The notes under the pieces: generated by a model | What the model was told of the DNA's origin: nothing | Database searches by the model: none | What the model saw: the letters and a program-made list of their open reading frames with translations, nothing else | Virus record (IMG/VR): IMGVR_UViG_3300031999_003766 | Coordinates: 1 to 24,259 of that record | DNA length: 24,259 nt | Direction: 5' to 3' (one strand) | Source: a virus | Position numbers and translations under genes: made by a program | Part shown: positions 1 through 8,025 of the stretch, piece after piece | How positions within the stretch are numbered: the first letter of the stretch is position 1 | How the letters are laid out: each line of letters begins with the position of its first letter

Positions 1-1466
1 GATGTCTCGAAATCGGCAAATACAGTCCCATCTGTACGGGTGATGCGACACTGCGGATTCGACGCATCCGCCACGTCGAAAGCGCGGTCGGGGTGGGTGG
101 TGCGGACGCCGACATTCCCGGTAGTGGCAAGATAGAAATATGGCGCAGACGAAACGTGCAACTCAAGCGTTAATCCGTCAATGACGGTTTTCTTGTACTG
201 GTTCAGTGTCCTGTCATACGACACGATGAGTCCACGGCTGAGCGATGTACTATACGCCATCTCTATGGCTGGACCGCCGCTCTCGGTCGCATCTATCACG
301 CCCCCCTTGGACCGGAACATTCCGCTCTCAAGTTGCAAGGTTCCCCTTCGGGCAAGGGTCATATTGGCAGACGGAACGCTGTTGGATATGGTGTAAAATA
401 CCATGTTTGCGTTCATCGCGGTAGCGGAGTCCACCACGACCGTGGATGCTATTAGCGCACCCCTCTTTTCCGCGTTGGATGTCCCCGTGCAACCGAAAGC
501 AATGGCCCCCAGAGTGGTTCCGACCTCGGTAAGGCTATTGTTGATTGCTATCAACCCATATCGCCCTGTTCCCCCAAGCTGATACTTTGTGAAAGTTCCT
601 CCGTCTCCCATCGCCGTCACCGTGTTGGTGCCGAGCGTCGCCAGATAGTTTTCGGTGTTGATTGACCAAATCGCGCTGTTGTCGCTCCGGTATCCGGCGA
701 GCAGTCCGGCGGATTGGTCGTACCAAATACGCGCCGCACCCGTAAGTCCAGCCGCAATATCGCCTTGCCCCGCCGCGTCGGTGACGGTGCCGACATTTAC
801 ATACTGAGTCACCTGCTCCGTGCCGGTGATGAGGAGGTTGGTCCCAGAGAACGTCATGTTCGCGGAGCCGGTGAGGAGGCCAGCTACACCGCCGTAGACT
901 ACATGAGTCGCTGTGATACCGGAGTCGGTGAGGTTGGCGAAGGTGGGGGATGCGCCAGTGTGGATATCCTGAGGGAGCGAAAGGGTAACATCCGTGGAGC
1001 CCCACAGAACGTCAGACCCGTTCGCCACGCTCACCTGATTCGAGGTGCCCAGAATGTCGGCAGTGTGAGTGTGGGAGTGGGCAGACGTGGCGAAGGCCGC
1101 CGCATGACTGCCGTCCAGCGTGTCGGCGTCGAGCCCGCTTCCCGGCCCCTGCGGGATGTCCGCCACCTGGAGGGTATCCCACGCTGGCGCCGCACTTAGC
1201 GCGCCGTCTCCGACCTGGCGGAGGAATTTGCGGGTCGTCGTGATGTTGCCTGCGAGCTTGTTCCACGCGGGAGTCGCGTCGCCGTACAGGAGATCGCCGA
1301 GCGTGGGAACGGAGGCGGCCACGAGAAGCTTATCGTTCGCCGCCGAATCCGCGTCGTGCCATCCGTCCGTCTTGGCGTAGAGTTCGCGCTGACCTGCCGG
1401 AGGAGCGGAAGGCTTCGCGCCCAGCTCGTACAGCCGCTTCACGCTCTGGAGTGAATCGTCAGGCAC
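1..1466 (-). CDS. Tail fibre protein, partial (C-terminus beyond left edge)
   Basis: An uninterrupted frame of 488 codons runs from a GTG at 1466 off the left edge, so the end is missing. The start follows GGAGG by 6 nt and overlaps the glycosyltransferase stop by 8 nt. The protein is glycine-, serine- and threonine-rich. Residues 111-119 read GLDADTLDG, a motif typical of phage fibre repeats, and a His-rich HSHTH stretch follows at about 130-134. Near the visible end, NVGVRTTHPDRAFDV resembles the NVGIGTTSP-type motif often found shortly before a C-terminal chaperone or S74-type autocleavage domain, which would lie outside the window. The role is probably host-surface binding at the distal tail. 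Base composition falls towards the left edge, as expected for a fast-exchanging host-range gene. Fibre identity is well supported; receptor specificity cannot be read. Confidence 0.85.
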   Translation of the reverse strand, partial: MPDDSLQSVKRLYELGAKPSAPPAGQRELYAKTDGWHDADSAANDKLLVAASVPTLGDLLYGDATPAWNKLAGNITTTRKFLRQVGDGALSAAPAWDTLQVADIPQGPGSGLDADTLDGSHAAAFATSAHSHTHTADILGTSNQVSVANGSDVLWGSTDVTLSLPQDIHTGASPTFANLTDSGITATHVVYGGVAGLLTGSANMTFSGTNLLITGTEQVTQYVNVGTVTDAAGQGDIAAGLTGAARIWYDQSAGLLAGYRSDNSAIWSINTENYLATLGTNTVTAMGDGGTFTKYQLGGTGRYGLIAINNSLTEVGTTLGAIAFGCTGTSNAEKRGALIASTVVVDSATAMNANMVFYTISNSVPSANMTLARRGTLQLESGMFRSKGGVIDATESGGPAIEMAYSTSLSRGLIVSYDRTLNQYKKTVIDGLTLELHVSSAPYFYLATTGNVGVRTTHPDRAFDVADASNPQCRITRTDGTVFADFET

Positions 1467-2199
1467 GCTTCACCTCCAGGGATTTCATGCACGCCTCCAC
1501 CACGTTCTCGGGGAAGACGTGCCAGAAGTTATCAAGCGGGGTCGTGCTCTCGTAGGCGAACGAGCGCGAGTGAGTCGGGCCGAAGAGAACAACCTGGGGA
1601 GTCCCGACCGAGGCGGCGAGGTGGAAGCTCCCGCTGTCGTTTCCCACGTAAAGGTCGCACTCCGCGAGGATCGCCGCCGTCTGGCGGACGTGGAGGCCCT
1701 GGCAGAGCGGGCGGTCGGAGGAGAGCTTCGGAGTACGCTTCTCGCCGCCGCCGATTTCCACGACGGAGACGTCCCGGCCTTGGAAGAGCTTGACCGTCTC
1801 CTGGAACTTGGCGAGGGGCCACATCCGCTCCGTCACCATCGCGTGATAATCCATCGCCACGATGGGGCGCGAAAGTCCGCGCAGGGCCATCGGCCCGAAT
1901 CCGCGCTCCCTGTCCGTGAGGAATATCTCCGGGCAGGTATTCAGGCATTTGAAGCCAAATTCCGCCGCCATCTGCGCCGGCATATTCCCGAGTTCGGGAT
2001 ACTTCTTGTGGTTCAGCTCGACCGTCCCGACAAGTTCCTCGACGCCCCATCCGACGTAGGGATTCCGTTCCCAGACGTAGGGGTGCCTGTGGCTGTCGAC
2101 GGAGATCAATTCCTCCGGCCACTTGCGCTTGAACTCGCGCACGAAGGCCGTCACCGCCAGGTGATCGCCCAGGCCGTTCGCCTTGACCAGAATCCTCAT
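1459..2199 (-). CDS. GT9-family (heptosyltransferase-like) glycosyltransferase
   Basis: 246 aa. The start MRILVKANGLGDHLAV matches the N-terminal nucleotide-sugar-transferase strand and GLGD loop of the GT9 (ADP-heptose:LPS heptosyltransferase) family. YVGNDSGSFHLAASVGTP at residues 184-201, followed by VVLFGPTHS, is the conserved C-terminal donor-binding signature. It is shorter than the usual bacterial enzyme of about 320-350 aa, so the middle is compact. The ATG lies 7 nt after AGGTGA and 7 nt past the GT2 stop; the end overlaps the fibre start by 8 nt, so it is co-translated with a GT2-like enzyme and the fibre gene. It is probably cytoplasmic. Substrate is unknown: it could glycosylate the fibre or another virion protein, or remodel host surface sugar. 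Family call is firm, role is inference. Confidence 0.85.
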   Translation of the reverse strand: MRILVKANGLGDHLAVTAFVREFKRKWPEELISVDSHRHPYVWERNPYVGWGVEELVGTVELNHKKYPELGNMPAQMAAEFGFKCLNTCPEIFLTDRERGFGPMALRGLSRPIVAMDYHAMVTERMWPLAKFQETVKLFQGRDVSVVEIGGGEKRTPKLSSDRPLCQGLHVRQTAAILAECDLYVGNDSGSFHLAASVGTPQVVLFGPTHSRSFAYESTTPLDNFWHVFPENVVEACMKSLEVKRA

Positions 2200-2206
2200 C
2201 TCACCG

Positions 2207-2920
2207 TCACCTGATCCACGCCATCACGCGGCGCCCGTATTTCTCCACGAGGTGGCACTTGCTCTCGAAGGCCAGTCGCCCCAGTTCGGGGCGCTCCCGG
2301 TAGCCGGAAAGGAAGCTCTCGTGGTTCACGACCACGCGCTGATAGATAGTCACGCGGTATCCCGAGTCGATTGACCGGATCGCGTAATCGGTGTCGTCGT
2401 ATCCGTAGCCGGTGAATCCCTCATCGAACGGCCCCACCTTTCGGTAGAGGTCCATCGGCAGGAGCGCCGCGACGAGAGTGAAGTCCGCGGGCTGGATGTC
2501 CGTCATCTCCCACGGAGCACCGGCGGCAAATATCTGGTGGCCCAGCACGTCCCCCTTGAGCGCGGGGGCGAGGATGCAGCGGTCTCCCATGTCGGCCGAG
2601 ATGCGTACCATCTCGTCGATCCCGAGCGGAGTCATCAGGAAAGCGTCGTCCTCGACCAGGAAGGCATACGGGGTTTTGACCTGGGCGAGGCCGAGATTCC
2701 ACGCGCGCGACATGATGAAGCGCCCCGGGTTCATCGCCACCGCCTCGGCGCCGAGGTCTTTTGCCTCCGCCGCCGTCGCCTCGTTCCCCGCGACCACGAT
2801 CGCCCGGAGGCGTCCGTAGTGGGCATCGCGGATGGATTTCCAGCTCCGGCGCAGCCGCTGGGGCCGATAGGCGGGAGTCACGACGGTCCAGTCCTCGACG
2901 TTCACGGGGTTCGCCGCCAT
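2207..2920 (-). CDS. GT2-like (GT-A fold) glycosyltransferase
   Basis: 237 aa. WTVVTPAYRPQRLRRSW at residues 11-27 is the nucleotide-binding first strand of a GT-A fold. FLVEDDAFLM around 87-96 supplies the metal-binding acidic (DXD-like EDD) motif, and GYGYDDTDYAIR at 171-182 matches the acceptor/catalytic-base segment (G-x-DD-x-D) of family 2 enzymes. No membrane helix or signal peptide is seen, so it is a soluble cytoplasmic enzyme. The start overlaps the stop of the 188-aa tail gene by one base (TGATG), with GGGGGA 8 nt upstream. The GT9 gene starts 7 nt after its stop. The pair sits inside the tail tip/fibre module, which suggests modification of a virion protein or host glycan, but donor and acceptor are unknown. 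Confidence 0.85.
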   Translation of the reverse strand: MAANPVNVEDWTVVTPAYRPQRLRRSWKSIRDAHYGRLRAIVVAGNEATAAEAKDLGAEAVAMNPGRFIMSRAWNLGLAQVKTPYAFLVEDDAFLMTPLGIDEMVRISADMGDRCILAPALKGDVLGHQIFAAGAPWEMTDIQPADFTLVAALLPMDLYRKVGPFDEGFTGYGYDDTDYAIRSIDSGYRVTIYQRVVVNHESFLSGYRERPELGRLAFESKCHLVEKYGRRVMAWIR

Positions 2921-3486
2921 CAGACGTTCCCCCTTCCGGAGACATAGGCGAGGGCGAGATCCCCGACCTCGACGTACTGGCCCACCTCATCGCTCGCCCA
3001 GGCGATCTCCATGGTCACGAGGTCCCCGGGGACGTAGGTTTCCGCCGGGGTAAGTTGTTTAAGCGTCCAGGTATTCGCGAGCGCGGGCAGGATCGAGACT
3101 CCGTTGACGCCGGAGTCGGCCGCCCCGTTCTTGAGCAGGGTCGCCGTGAGCGTCGGCCCGGAGATGTCGTTCGCACGGATGATGAGTGCGACCGCGTTCG
3201 CGGGGAAGCTGCCGAAGTCGTAAGGGATGCGGATACGCCGGCGGAGGTACGACGAGAGCGCCCCGCCCAGGACGGAAGAGACACGGGGGATCGCGCGCGA
3301 AGAGACAGCGTCCCATTCCGCGCTGTACTGGTGCCCGCCGCTCTGGAAGAAATCCCACGGTTCGTCGAGAGAGGCGTAGTGGAGGAAGCCCTGGAAGCCG
3401 TTCGACGCGATCTCTGCCCCCGTATCGAGGAATTTCCAGTATCCCCCGGCGTATTCCCACCGCAGGACGTTACGGAGAGAATCCAT
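2920..3486 (-). CDS. Tail tip-associated structural protein, unknown
   Basis: 188 aa, family not recognised. There is no signal peptide or membrane segment. The second half (about 90-188) alternates hydrophobic and small polar residues with few charges, as in a beta-sandwich of phage appendage proteins. The first 60 residues are rich in W, Y and F (for example YAGGYWKFLDTG). The ATG follows the stop of the upstream 547-aa gene after one base and has no clear ribosome site, so translation probably depends on reinitiation. The stop overlaps the GT2 start. Position between tip and glycosyltransferase/fibre genes suggests a baseplate or receptor-binding accessory, possibly the glycosylated substrate; this is inference from context. 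Confidence 0.65.
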   Translation of the reverse strand: MDSLRNVLRWEYAGGYWKFLDTGAEIASNGFQGFLHYASLDEPWDFFQSGGHQYSAEWDAVSSRAIPRVSSVLGGALSSYLRRRIRIPYDFGSFPANAVALIIRANDISGPTLTATLLKNGAADSGVNGVSILPALANTWTLKQLTPAETYVPGDLVTMEIAWASDEVGQYVEVGDLALAYVSGRGNV

Positions 3487-3487
3487 A

Positions 3488-5131
3488 TCAATCGAACGTG
3501 ACCATCGTTCTTTTTTCCCAAACCTCTACGTTGGCGTCATAGGTTGGGTCGAGCACCCTGTCATCGCAACGGCGCTCGATCCAGAGCATATAGATGCATT
3601 CCTCTTCCGGGAACCCCGTGAAATAAGCAGTAACCCGGTCCCACGCAGAATCCTCTCCGTAGGCTGTAGTCGAGTCCAGCACGATCGCCCTTCCGAATAT
3701 TTGATCGTTCTCTTGCGGTGTATCTCCCAGGTAACACATGATCTTGAGGTCAAGAGTTACTCTTTCCCCGGACTCGATCTGATCACTAACCTTGAGCATC
3801 TCCTCAACGCAGATATTTCTGTATCCGGCTGGTTTGGTCCCAGTCTCAACGGAGCAGGGATTGATTTCCACCCCGGGGTCATAAGGGTAGACATTGAATC
3901 TCTGGCTCATCGCCGGGCTATTCGCTACTGCGGTGCCCTGCTGGGTTTGCGTTGATCCCGCGTTTTCATAGATCGGCACCGCCTTCCCATCAAGAATAAC
4001 ATGGGTGCGCGGATCATAGGTCGGCGTATTCGGATAAGTGTTCTTTGTCGGGTCCGCGGGTTTCCCATCCGGATTGGCCTCTCCTCCTGGGGTGGCGGTG
4101 GGGGGCCTGTCCCCGTGCCCTTGAGTCGGAGTTCCGGACCCGCTTCCTCCTCCGCTCTGCGGTTTCGGGGGAGGGGGATTAAGCGGTTTTTTGTCGTACT
4201 TCGGGCCGTCGTCTCCGCCGGGGCGGGGGACCTTGACGTGGCCGCGCCACTGTTTCGCGGCGAGCCGCGGGATCTTATCGTGATTCGAGAGGAGGTCGTT
4301 CGCGGCATCCATCCCCAGCGAGGGGGCGTCTTTGGACGAGACGTAGAAGTGGACCTCGCGCGCCTCGTCGGTATAGACGTCCTTCGTCTTCTCCGGCTCG
4401 TGGAAGAACTGCGCGAGCCCCGCCTGGGTGAAGAAGTGGACGTCCCCCCGGAGGGCGGCCTCAGTCTTCTTTGTCGGCCTCGAGAGCGTCCCCTGGGCGG
4501 CGCCGACGAGGGCGATGATGTGCTGGAGCTGTCCGATCGCCGTCCCCTGCGTGAGGAAGCCCGCGTTCCCCGCCATGTTGATCGCGAGGGCCGCGCGCTT
4601 CTTCTCCGGCTTCCCGTTCGCGTACAGCATCGTCAGGAAGCCCGCTCCGTTGAAGGCCAGCTCGTTGTCGTCGACCTTGGTCCCGAGGTCCACGAGCCAG
4701 GTCATGTCGGAGAGCCAGGCCCAGGACTGCGCCTTCTCGTGTTGGTCGAGGACCATCGTCGAGCGGCACTCGCGCTCCCGCGCGTAGTTCGAGTGGTCGC
4801 TGATGAATCTGAGGGCCCAGACGCAATCCTTCCCGCGCCCGTTCTCCTCATGTAGTCGGGGGACCCAGTTGTCGGGCTCGAAGAGGCGGAGGGTCACGAC
4901 GGGCGCATTCTTTCCGCGATCCGGCTGGAGGGCGTCCGCGAACTTCGCCCGGTGGGCCTTCTCGTCGTAATCCGCGATCGCCTGCGCGCGCGAGGCCAGC
5001 TCGGCCCCGAGTTTCTTGATCCGGTCGTTAGTGACCGGGGATTCCGAGAGATCCCAGAAGGTGAGGGCCTCGACGGTGGGGTTATAGACCTGCCCGTCCC
5101 CGGGGTCCCCGCCGCCAAAAGGAGAAGCCAT
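3488..5131 (-). CDS. Large tail tip structural protein with Pro/Gly-rich linker
   Basis: 547 aa from the ATG at 5131. An upstream in-frame extension exists, but this ATG gives a protein-like N-terminus just after the preceding stop; the ribosome site is weak (GGGAC). Three parts are visible. Residues 1-300 form a soluble domain with mixed composition. Residues about 301-372 are a low-complexity linker of P, G, K and D. The final 175 residues form a separate domain with several cysteines and a run of E/D/R. The DNA for the last part is clearly less GC-rich than the first, so the C-terminal domain may have been swapped in. No enzyme motif was recognised. Order in the operon, after a BppU-like gene and before a small tip protein, suggests a distal tail or receptor-binding component. 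Function is not assigned. Confidence 0.7.
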   Translation of the reverse strand: MASPFGGGDPGDGQVYNPTVEALTFWDLSESPVTNDRIKKLGAELASRAQAIADYDEKAHRAKFADALQPDRGKNAPVVTLRLFEPDNWVPRLHEENGRGKDCVWALRFISDHSNYARERECRSTMVLDQHEKAQSWAWLSDMTWLVDLGTKVDDNELAFNGAGFLTMLYANGKPEKKRAALAINMAGNAGFLTQGTAIGQLQHIIALVGAAQGTLSRPTKKTEAALRGDVHFFTQAGLAQFFHEPEKTKDVYTDEAREVHFYVSSKDAPSLGMDAANDLLSNHDKIPRLAAKQWRGHVKVPRPGGDDGPKYDKKPLNPPPPKPQSGGGSGSGTPTQGHGDRPPTATPGGEANPDGKPADPTKNTYPNTPTYDPRTHVILDGKAVPIYENAGSTQTQQGTAVANSPAMSQRFNVYPYDPGVEINPCSVETGTKPAGYRNICVEEMLKVSDQIESGERVTLDLKIMCYLGDTPQENDQIFGRAIVLDSTTAYGEDSAWDRVTAYFTGFPEEECIYMLWIERRCDDRVLDPTYDANVEVWEKRTMVTFD

Positions 5132-5144
5132 CGCTATCGTCCCG

Positions 5145-5510
5145 CTACGGGAGGTCCACCACGTCATCAATCATGAAATCAACGGAACGGGAATCTGTGG
5201 GGGGCGTCCCGGCCACGTAGCCCGCGGCCCACCAGCGGATCTCGCCCGGCCATGTCCCGGGGCAGTTGCACGTCTGGGCCGCCGTGAGCGCGAACTCGTA
5301 CTCCCCGTTTAGCCCGTCCGTGACGGAGGCGTCGACGTCGAACCAGGCCCGGGAATCCGGGAGCTCCACGTCCTGCTTCACGATCAGCTTGATGTCGTAG
5401 GCGCTGATGTCCAGGACCGCCTCGGGATCCGCCTCGTTCCGCGCATCCTTCATCACGCGCTTGATCGTCGGCGCCGAGTTGTACCGGACCTTGATCGTCT
5501 CGTCGGACAT
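5145..5510 (-). CDS. BppU N-terminal-domain-like baseplate protein
   Basis: 121 aa. The pattern IKVRYNSAPTIKRV, then a segment around AYDIKLIVKQDVELPD, then WPGEIRWWAAGYVAG, resembles the N-terminal Ig-like domain of phage baseplate upper proteins (BppU type), in which beta strands carry a parameterised polymer attachment. This is recognition by eye, not a profile match. The ATG overlaps the stop of the 820-aa hub gene by one base (TGATG) and is preceded by AGGGA at 8 nt, so it is coupled to the hub. It is far shorter than a complete BppU, so it may act as a small adaptor linking the hub to the following tip proteins. Confidence 0.55.
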   Translation of the reverse strand: MSDETIKVRYNSAPTIKRVMKDARNEADPEAVLDISAYDIKLIVKQDVELPDSRAWFDVDASVTDGLNGEYEFALTAAQTCNCPGTWPGEIRWWAAGYVAGTPPTDSRSVDFMIDDVVDLP

Positions 5511-7972
5511 CAGGATTCCCTTTCAGTCTGGAGGGCCTCGCGAAGATCCGCCTTGTCCGTCCGCCGGGGGGCCCGGGCCATCGGCGCGAGGAGGGGCATC
5601 CGGGCGCCCGGGGCGTTCACGGAGACGTGAGTCTGCCCCACGTCGCCGTCCCAGTCGTGCTGAACGGAGCAGATCCCGGCGTCGAGGACGCACTTCCGGA
5701 GGCCGTGGAGCTCCATGACCCAGCCGGGGACGATCGCGGGCCCGGCGAGCATCGCGGCCGCCTTGCCCTTCGCCTCCGAGTAACAGGCGTTGTAGTTCAC
5801 GGGGTTCCCGTTCTCCTGGAGGTACTCCCTGGATTCCATCCGGACCATGTGGGCCTTGATCGGGCTGGAACGGTGACAGCCTCCGAAGGTCGGTTTCGCG
5901 TCCGAGGTCGGGTCCCCGCCGTCGTCGGCGAAGAATAGGAAGTTCGTGAAGGCCCCGGCCCAGGAGCCCTTGATCTCGTGGCCGAACGTGACCACGACGG
6001 CGCCGTTCGCGATGACGTGGACCGAGTCGCCGTTGAAGAAAAAGGGCTTGTCGATCGTCACGAGGGGAACCGAGGATTCGATCAGCCCGGTTTTAGGGTC
6101 CTTGACCCACGCCTTCTTCGTGGCACACTGGCCGGTGTTGAAACGGGCGAGGAGAGAACCGTTTTTCTCGTAGTTGGCCTTCATCTCCCCCATCTTGTTC
6201 CTGATATCCAAGATAGCTTTTTCTTGGGATTCGATCTCCTTGTCGAGATGCTGGATCATGGAATCGTACCGAGCCTTCGCCTCCTTCGCGGCCGCGCTTT
6301 CGGTGATAGCCTTTTTCCTCATGTCCTCGGCCATGACCTGGCCGAAACGCTTTACGGCGGCCTTGTAATCAAAGGCGGGAGTCGTTTCACCGGGTTCCAC
6401 GCCGAACTTGGCGAGCTTCGCGTTGTCGAGAGATTTCTCTAATTCTTTATTTGCCTTGTTCAGCTCGTCGTAGGTGTCCTTGTTCTTCTTTTCGTATTCA
6501 TATTTCAGAATTTCGAGCTGATCTTTCACCCCGACGGCGCGGGCCATAAGGGCCTCGTGTTCTCTCTCGAATTCCTTCCATGTCCTGAAGAACTTCTCCC
6601 CAACGAAGTTAGCGCGAACGACCGGAGGGAGGAGAACGAAGTCGTCAACGTCCCCCTTAGACTCCTTGTCCTCCGGGTGCTTCTTCGTGAATTCCCCCTG
6701 AAGCTCCTGGAGATACCACGCGGAATCAACCATCGGAAGCCAGGGGACAAGCTCGATCACCGGATCGTCGGTGAGGCGGCCCGTCCCGATCACCTTCCCC
6801 GCCGGGGAGATCATGAATGTCGGGAGATAGTACCGATAGGCCATCTTGAGGGCGTCTCTCCTCCCGTTGTGAGACATGGCGGATTCGTGCGTTGAGGGAA
6901 CGGGCGGAACGTCCGCGTACTGGCGCGGACCGCCAACGAAGACGTGACGGTTCAGCTCCGACAGGGAATAACCCCAGGCCGCGCAGCGGTTTTCCAGTGT
7001 GTACCAGTTGCCGTCCTCGGGATCCTGGATGACCGGGACACAGTGGGCGCTCTCCCTCTGGACGCGCTTCCCGCCAAGAACGCAGACCGCCGAGGGTCTC
7101 TTGGTCGGCGTCGACGTAAGCCGCTCGTATTGCATCTCGCCGGGGGAAACGCTCTCGGGCTTTCGGGGGGCCGTTGCGAGCGTCTGCTTCCCGATCCGAT
7201 TCGAGAACTTGAGATTGACGGCGTATTTCCCGTCGGGCTGCATCTGGGCCTTGAGCCCGAAGCGTTCCAGGAACTTTTCGAGGTGCTGAAGCGCGGGTTC
7301 CCCCTGGCCCTCGATCCCCTGCGGCGAGTCGAACTGCATGACATTCACGTCGCACTCGCCCGCAATCGGCGGGGACCCGGGGAGTTGGGAGAAGAGGAAT
7401 TCGAGGACGTCCATGAAGGGCCAGGGATTCTGATCCTCCTTCAGGGTGTCGTAGTCCCATGCCCCGTTCTTTTTCCGGCAGTTGATCCGGCAGAGGAGGC
7501 CACCCTGATCGTAATACTGCCGGATGTCGGTGAGCGGGACACGGACCAGGCCCTCGCGATGCTCCAGGATCGTCGCGAGGTCGCGCGTCGTTTCCTCGGT
7601 CCCGACGTCCACGTAGACGTCCGAATACTTGATCTCGCGGACCGTCTTCCCGGACTTGTCGTCTACCGTGCGGAGGATGAGGTCCCCAGAGAGGTTGAGG
7701 CCCTCGGATGGGTTCGGCATGGGACCCCGGTCCGCCGTCGTGGACGCAGACTTCTTGAATCGCTCCCAGGTCCGGATGTCCACGCAGCCGTCATGCTCGA
7801 CGCCTCCGACGGCTTCCCAGGGGATCGATCGGCCCTTGATCTCGATCTGACCCATGTCCTCAAGCGGAATCTCGACCACCCCGTGCTCGGGTTGCAGGCC
7901 GTCCGAACGCCGGTAGGCCCCCCGGACGCACTTGTACCCCTGGTAGACGATCTCGCAACGAAGGACCGTCAC
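5510..7972 (-). CDS. Tail hub / tip protein with inserted coiled coil
   Basis: 820 aa, GTG start 5-6 nt after AGGTGA. The N-terminal ~430 residues look like a globular beta-rich tail hub protein with scattered cysteines. Residues about 458-605 change to a long charged helical stretch (for example EYEKKNKDTYDELNKANKEL) with heptad-like spacing, a probable coiled coil. Residues 610-820 return to a globular domain containing GDSVHVIANGAVVVTFGHEI. Its size and position after the tape-measure slot and before BppU-like, tip and fibre genes match a central tail tip or baseplate hub. The helical insert is encoded by DNA less GC-rich than its flanks. Its start codon lies only about 10 bp from the -35 box of the divergent plus-strand gene. 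Hub assignment is by position and architecture; no family was recognised with certainty. Confidence 0.65.
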   Translation of the reverse strand: MTVLRCEIVYQGYKCVRGAYRRSDGLQPEHGVVEIPLEDMGQIEIKGRSIPWEAVGGVEHDGCVDIRTWERFKKSASTTADRGPMPNPSEGLNLSGDLILRTVDDKSGKTVREIKYSDVYVDVGTEETTRDLATILEHREGLVRVPLTDIRQYYDQGGLLCRINCRKKNGAWDYDTLKEDQNPWPFMDVLEFLFSQLPGSPPIAGECDVNVMQFDSPQGIEGQGEPALQHLEKFLERFGLKAQMQPDGKYAVNLKFSNRIGKQTLATAPRKPESVSPGEMQYERLTSTPTKRPSAVCVLGGKRVQRESAHCVPVIQDPEDGNWYTLENRCAAWGYSLSELNRHVFVGGPRQYADVPPVPSTHESAMSHNGRRDALKMAYRYYLPTFMISPAGKVIGTGRLTDDPVIELVPWLPMVDSAWYLQELQGEFTKKHPEDKESKGDVDDFVLLPPVVRANFVGEKFFRTWKEFEREHEALMARAVGVKDQLEILKYEYEKKNKDTYDELNKANKELEKSLDNAKLAKFGVEPGETTPAFDYKAAVKRFGQVMAEDMRKKAITESAAAKEAKARYDSMIQHLDKEIESQEKAILDIRNKMGEMKANYEKNGSLLARFNTGQCATKKAWVKDPKTGLIESSVPLVTIDKPFFFNGDSVHVIANGAVVVTFGHEIKGSWAGAFTNFLFFADDGGDPTSDAKPTFGGCHRSSPIKAHMVRMESREYLQENGNPVNYNACYSEAKGKAAAMLAGPAIVPGWVMELHGLRKCVLDAGICSVQHDWDGDVGQTHVSVNAPGARMPLLAPMARAPRRTDKADLREALQTERES

Positions 7973-7981
7973 GGATTCACC

Positions 7982-8010
7982 TTGCCTTCCGCCGGGACCA
8001 GGGCTATAGT
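7982..8010 (+). promoter_or_regulatory. Sigma70-like promoter for the plus-strand membrane gene
   Basis: TTGCCT (7982-7987) and TATAGT (8005-8010) are separated by exactly 17 bp. The expected transcription start, about 8016-8017, falls at the ribosome site GGAGG (8017-8021) that precedes the ATG at 8026, giving a leader of about 10 nt. This would let the gene be expressed separately from the minus-strand late operon. Motifs are seen directly; activity is inferred. Confidence 0.55.
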
Positions 8011-8025
8011 TCCCTTGGAGGTTCT

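Noticed and set aside
535-1266. Minus-strand ORFs of 156 and 84 codons in the left region
   Set aside because: They lie in other frames than the continuous 488-codon fibre frame and have Arg/His/Cys-rich shadow composition.
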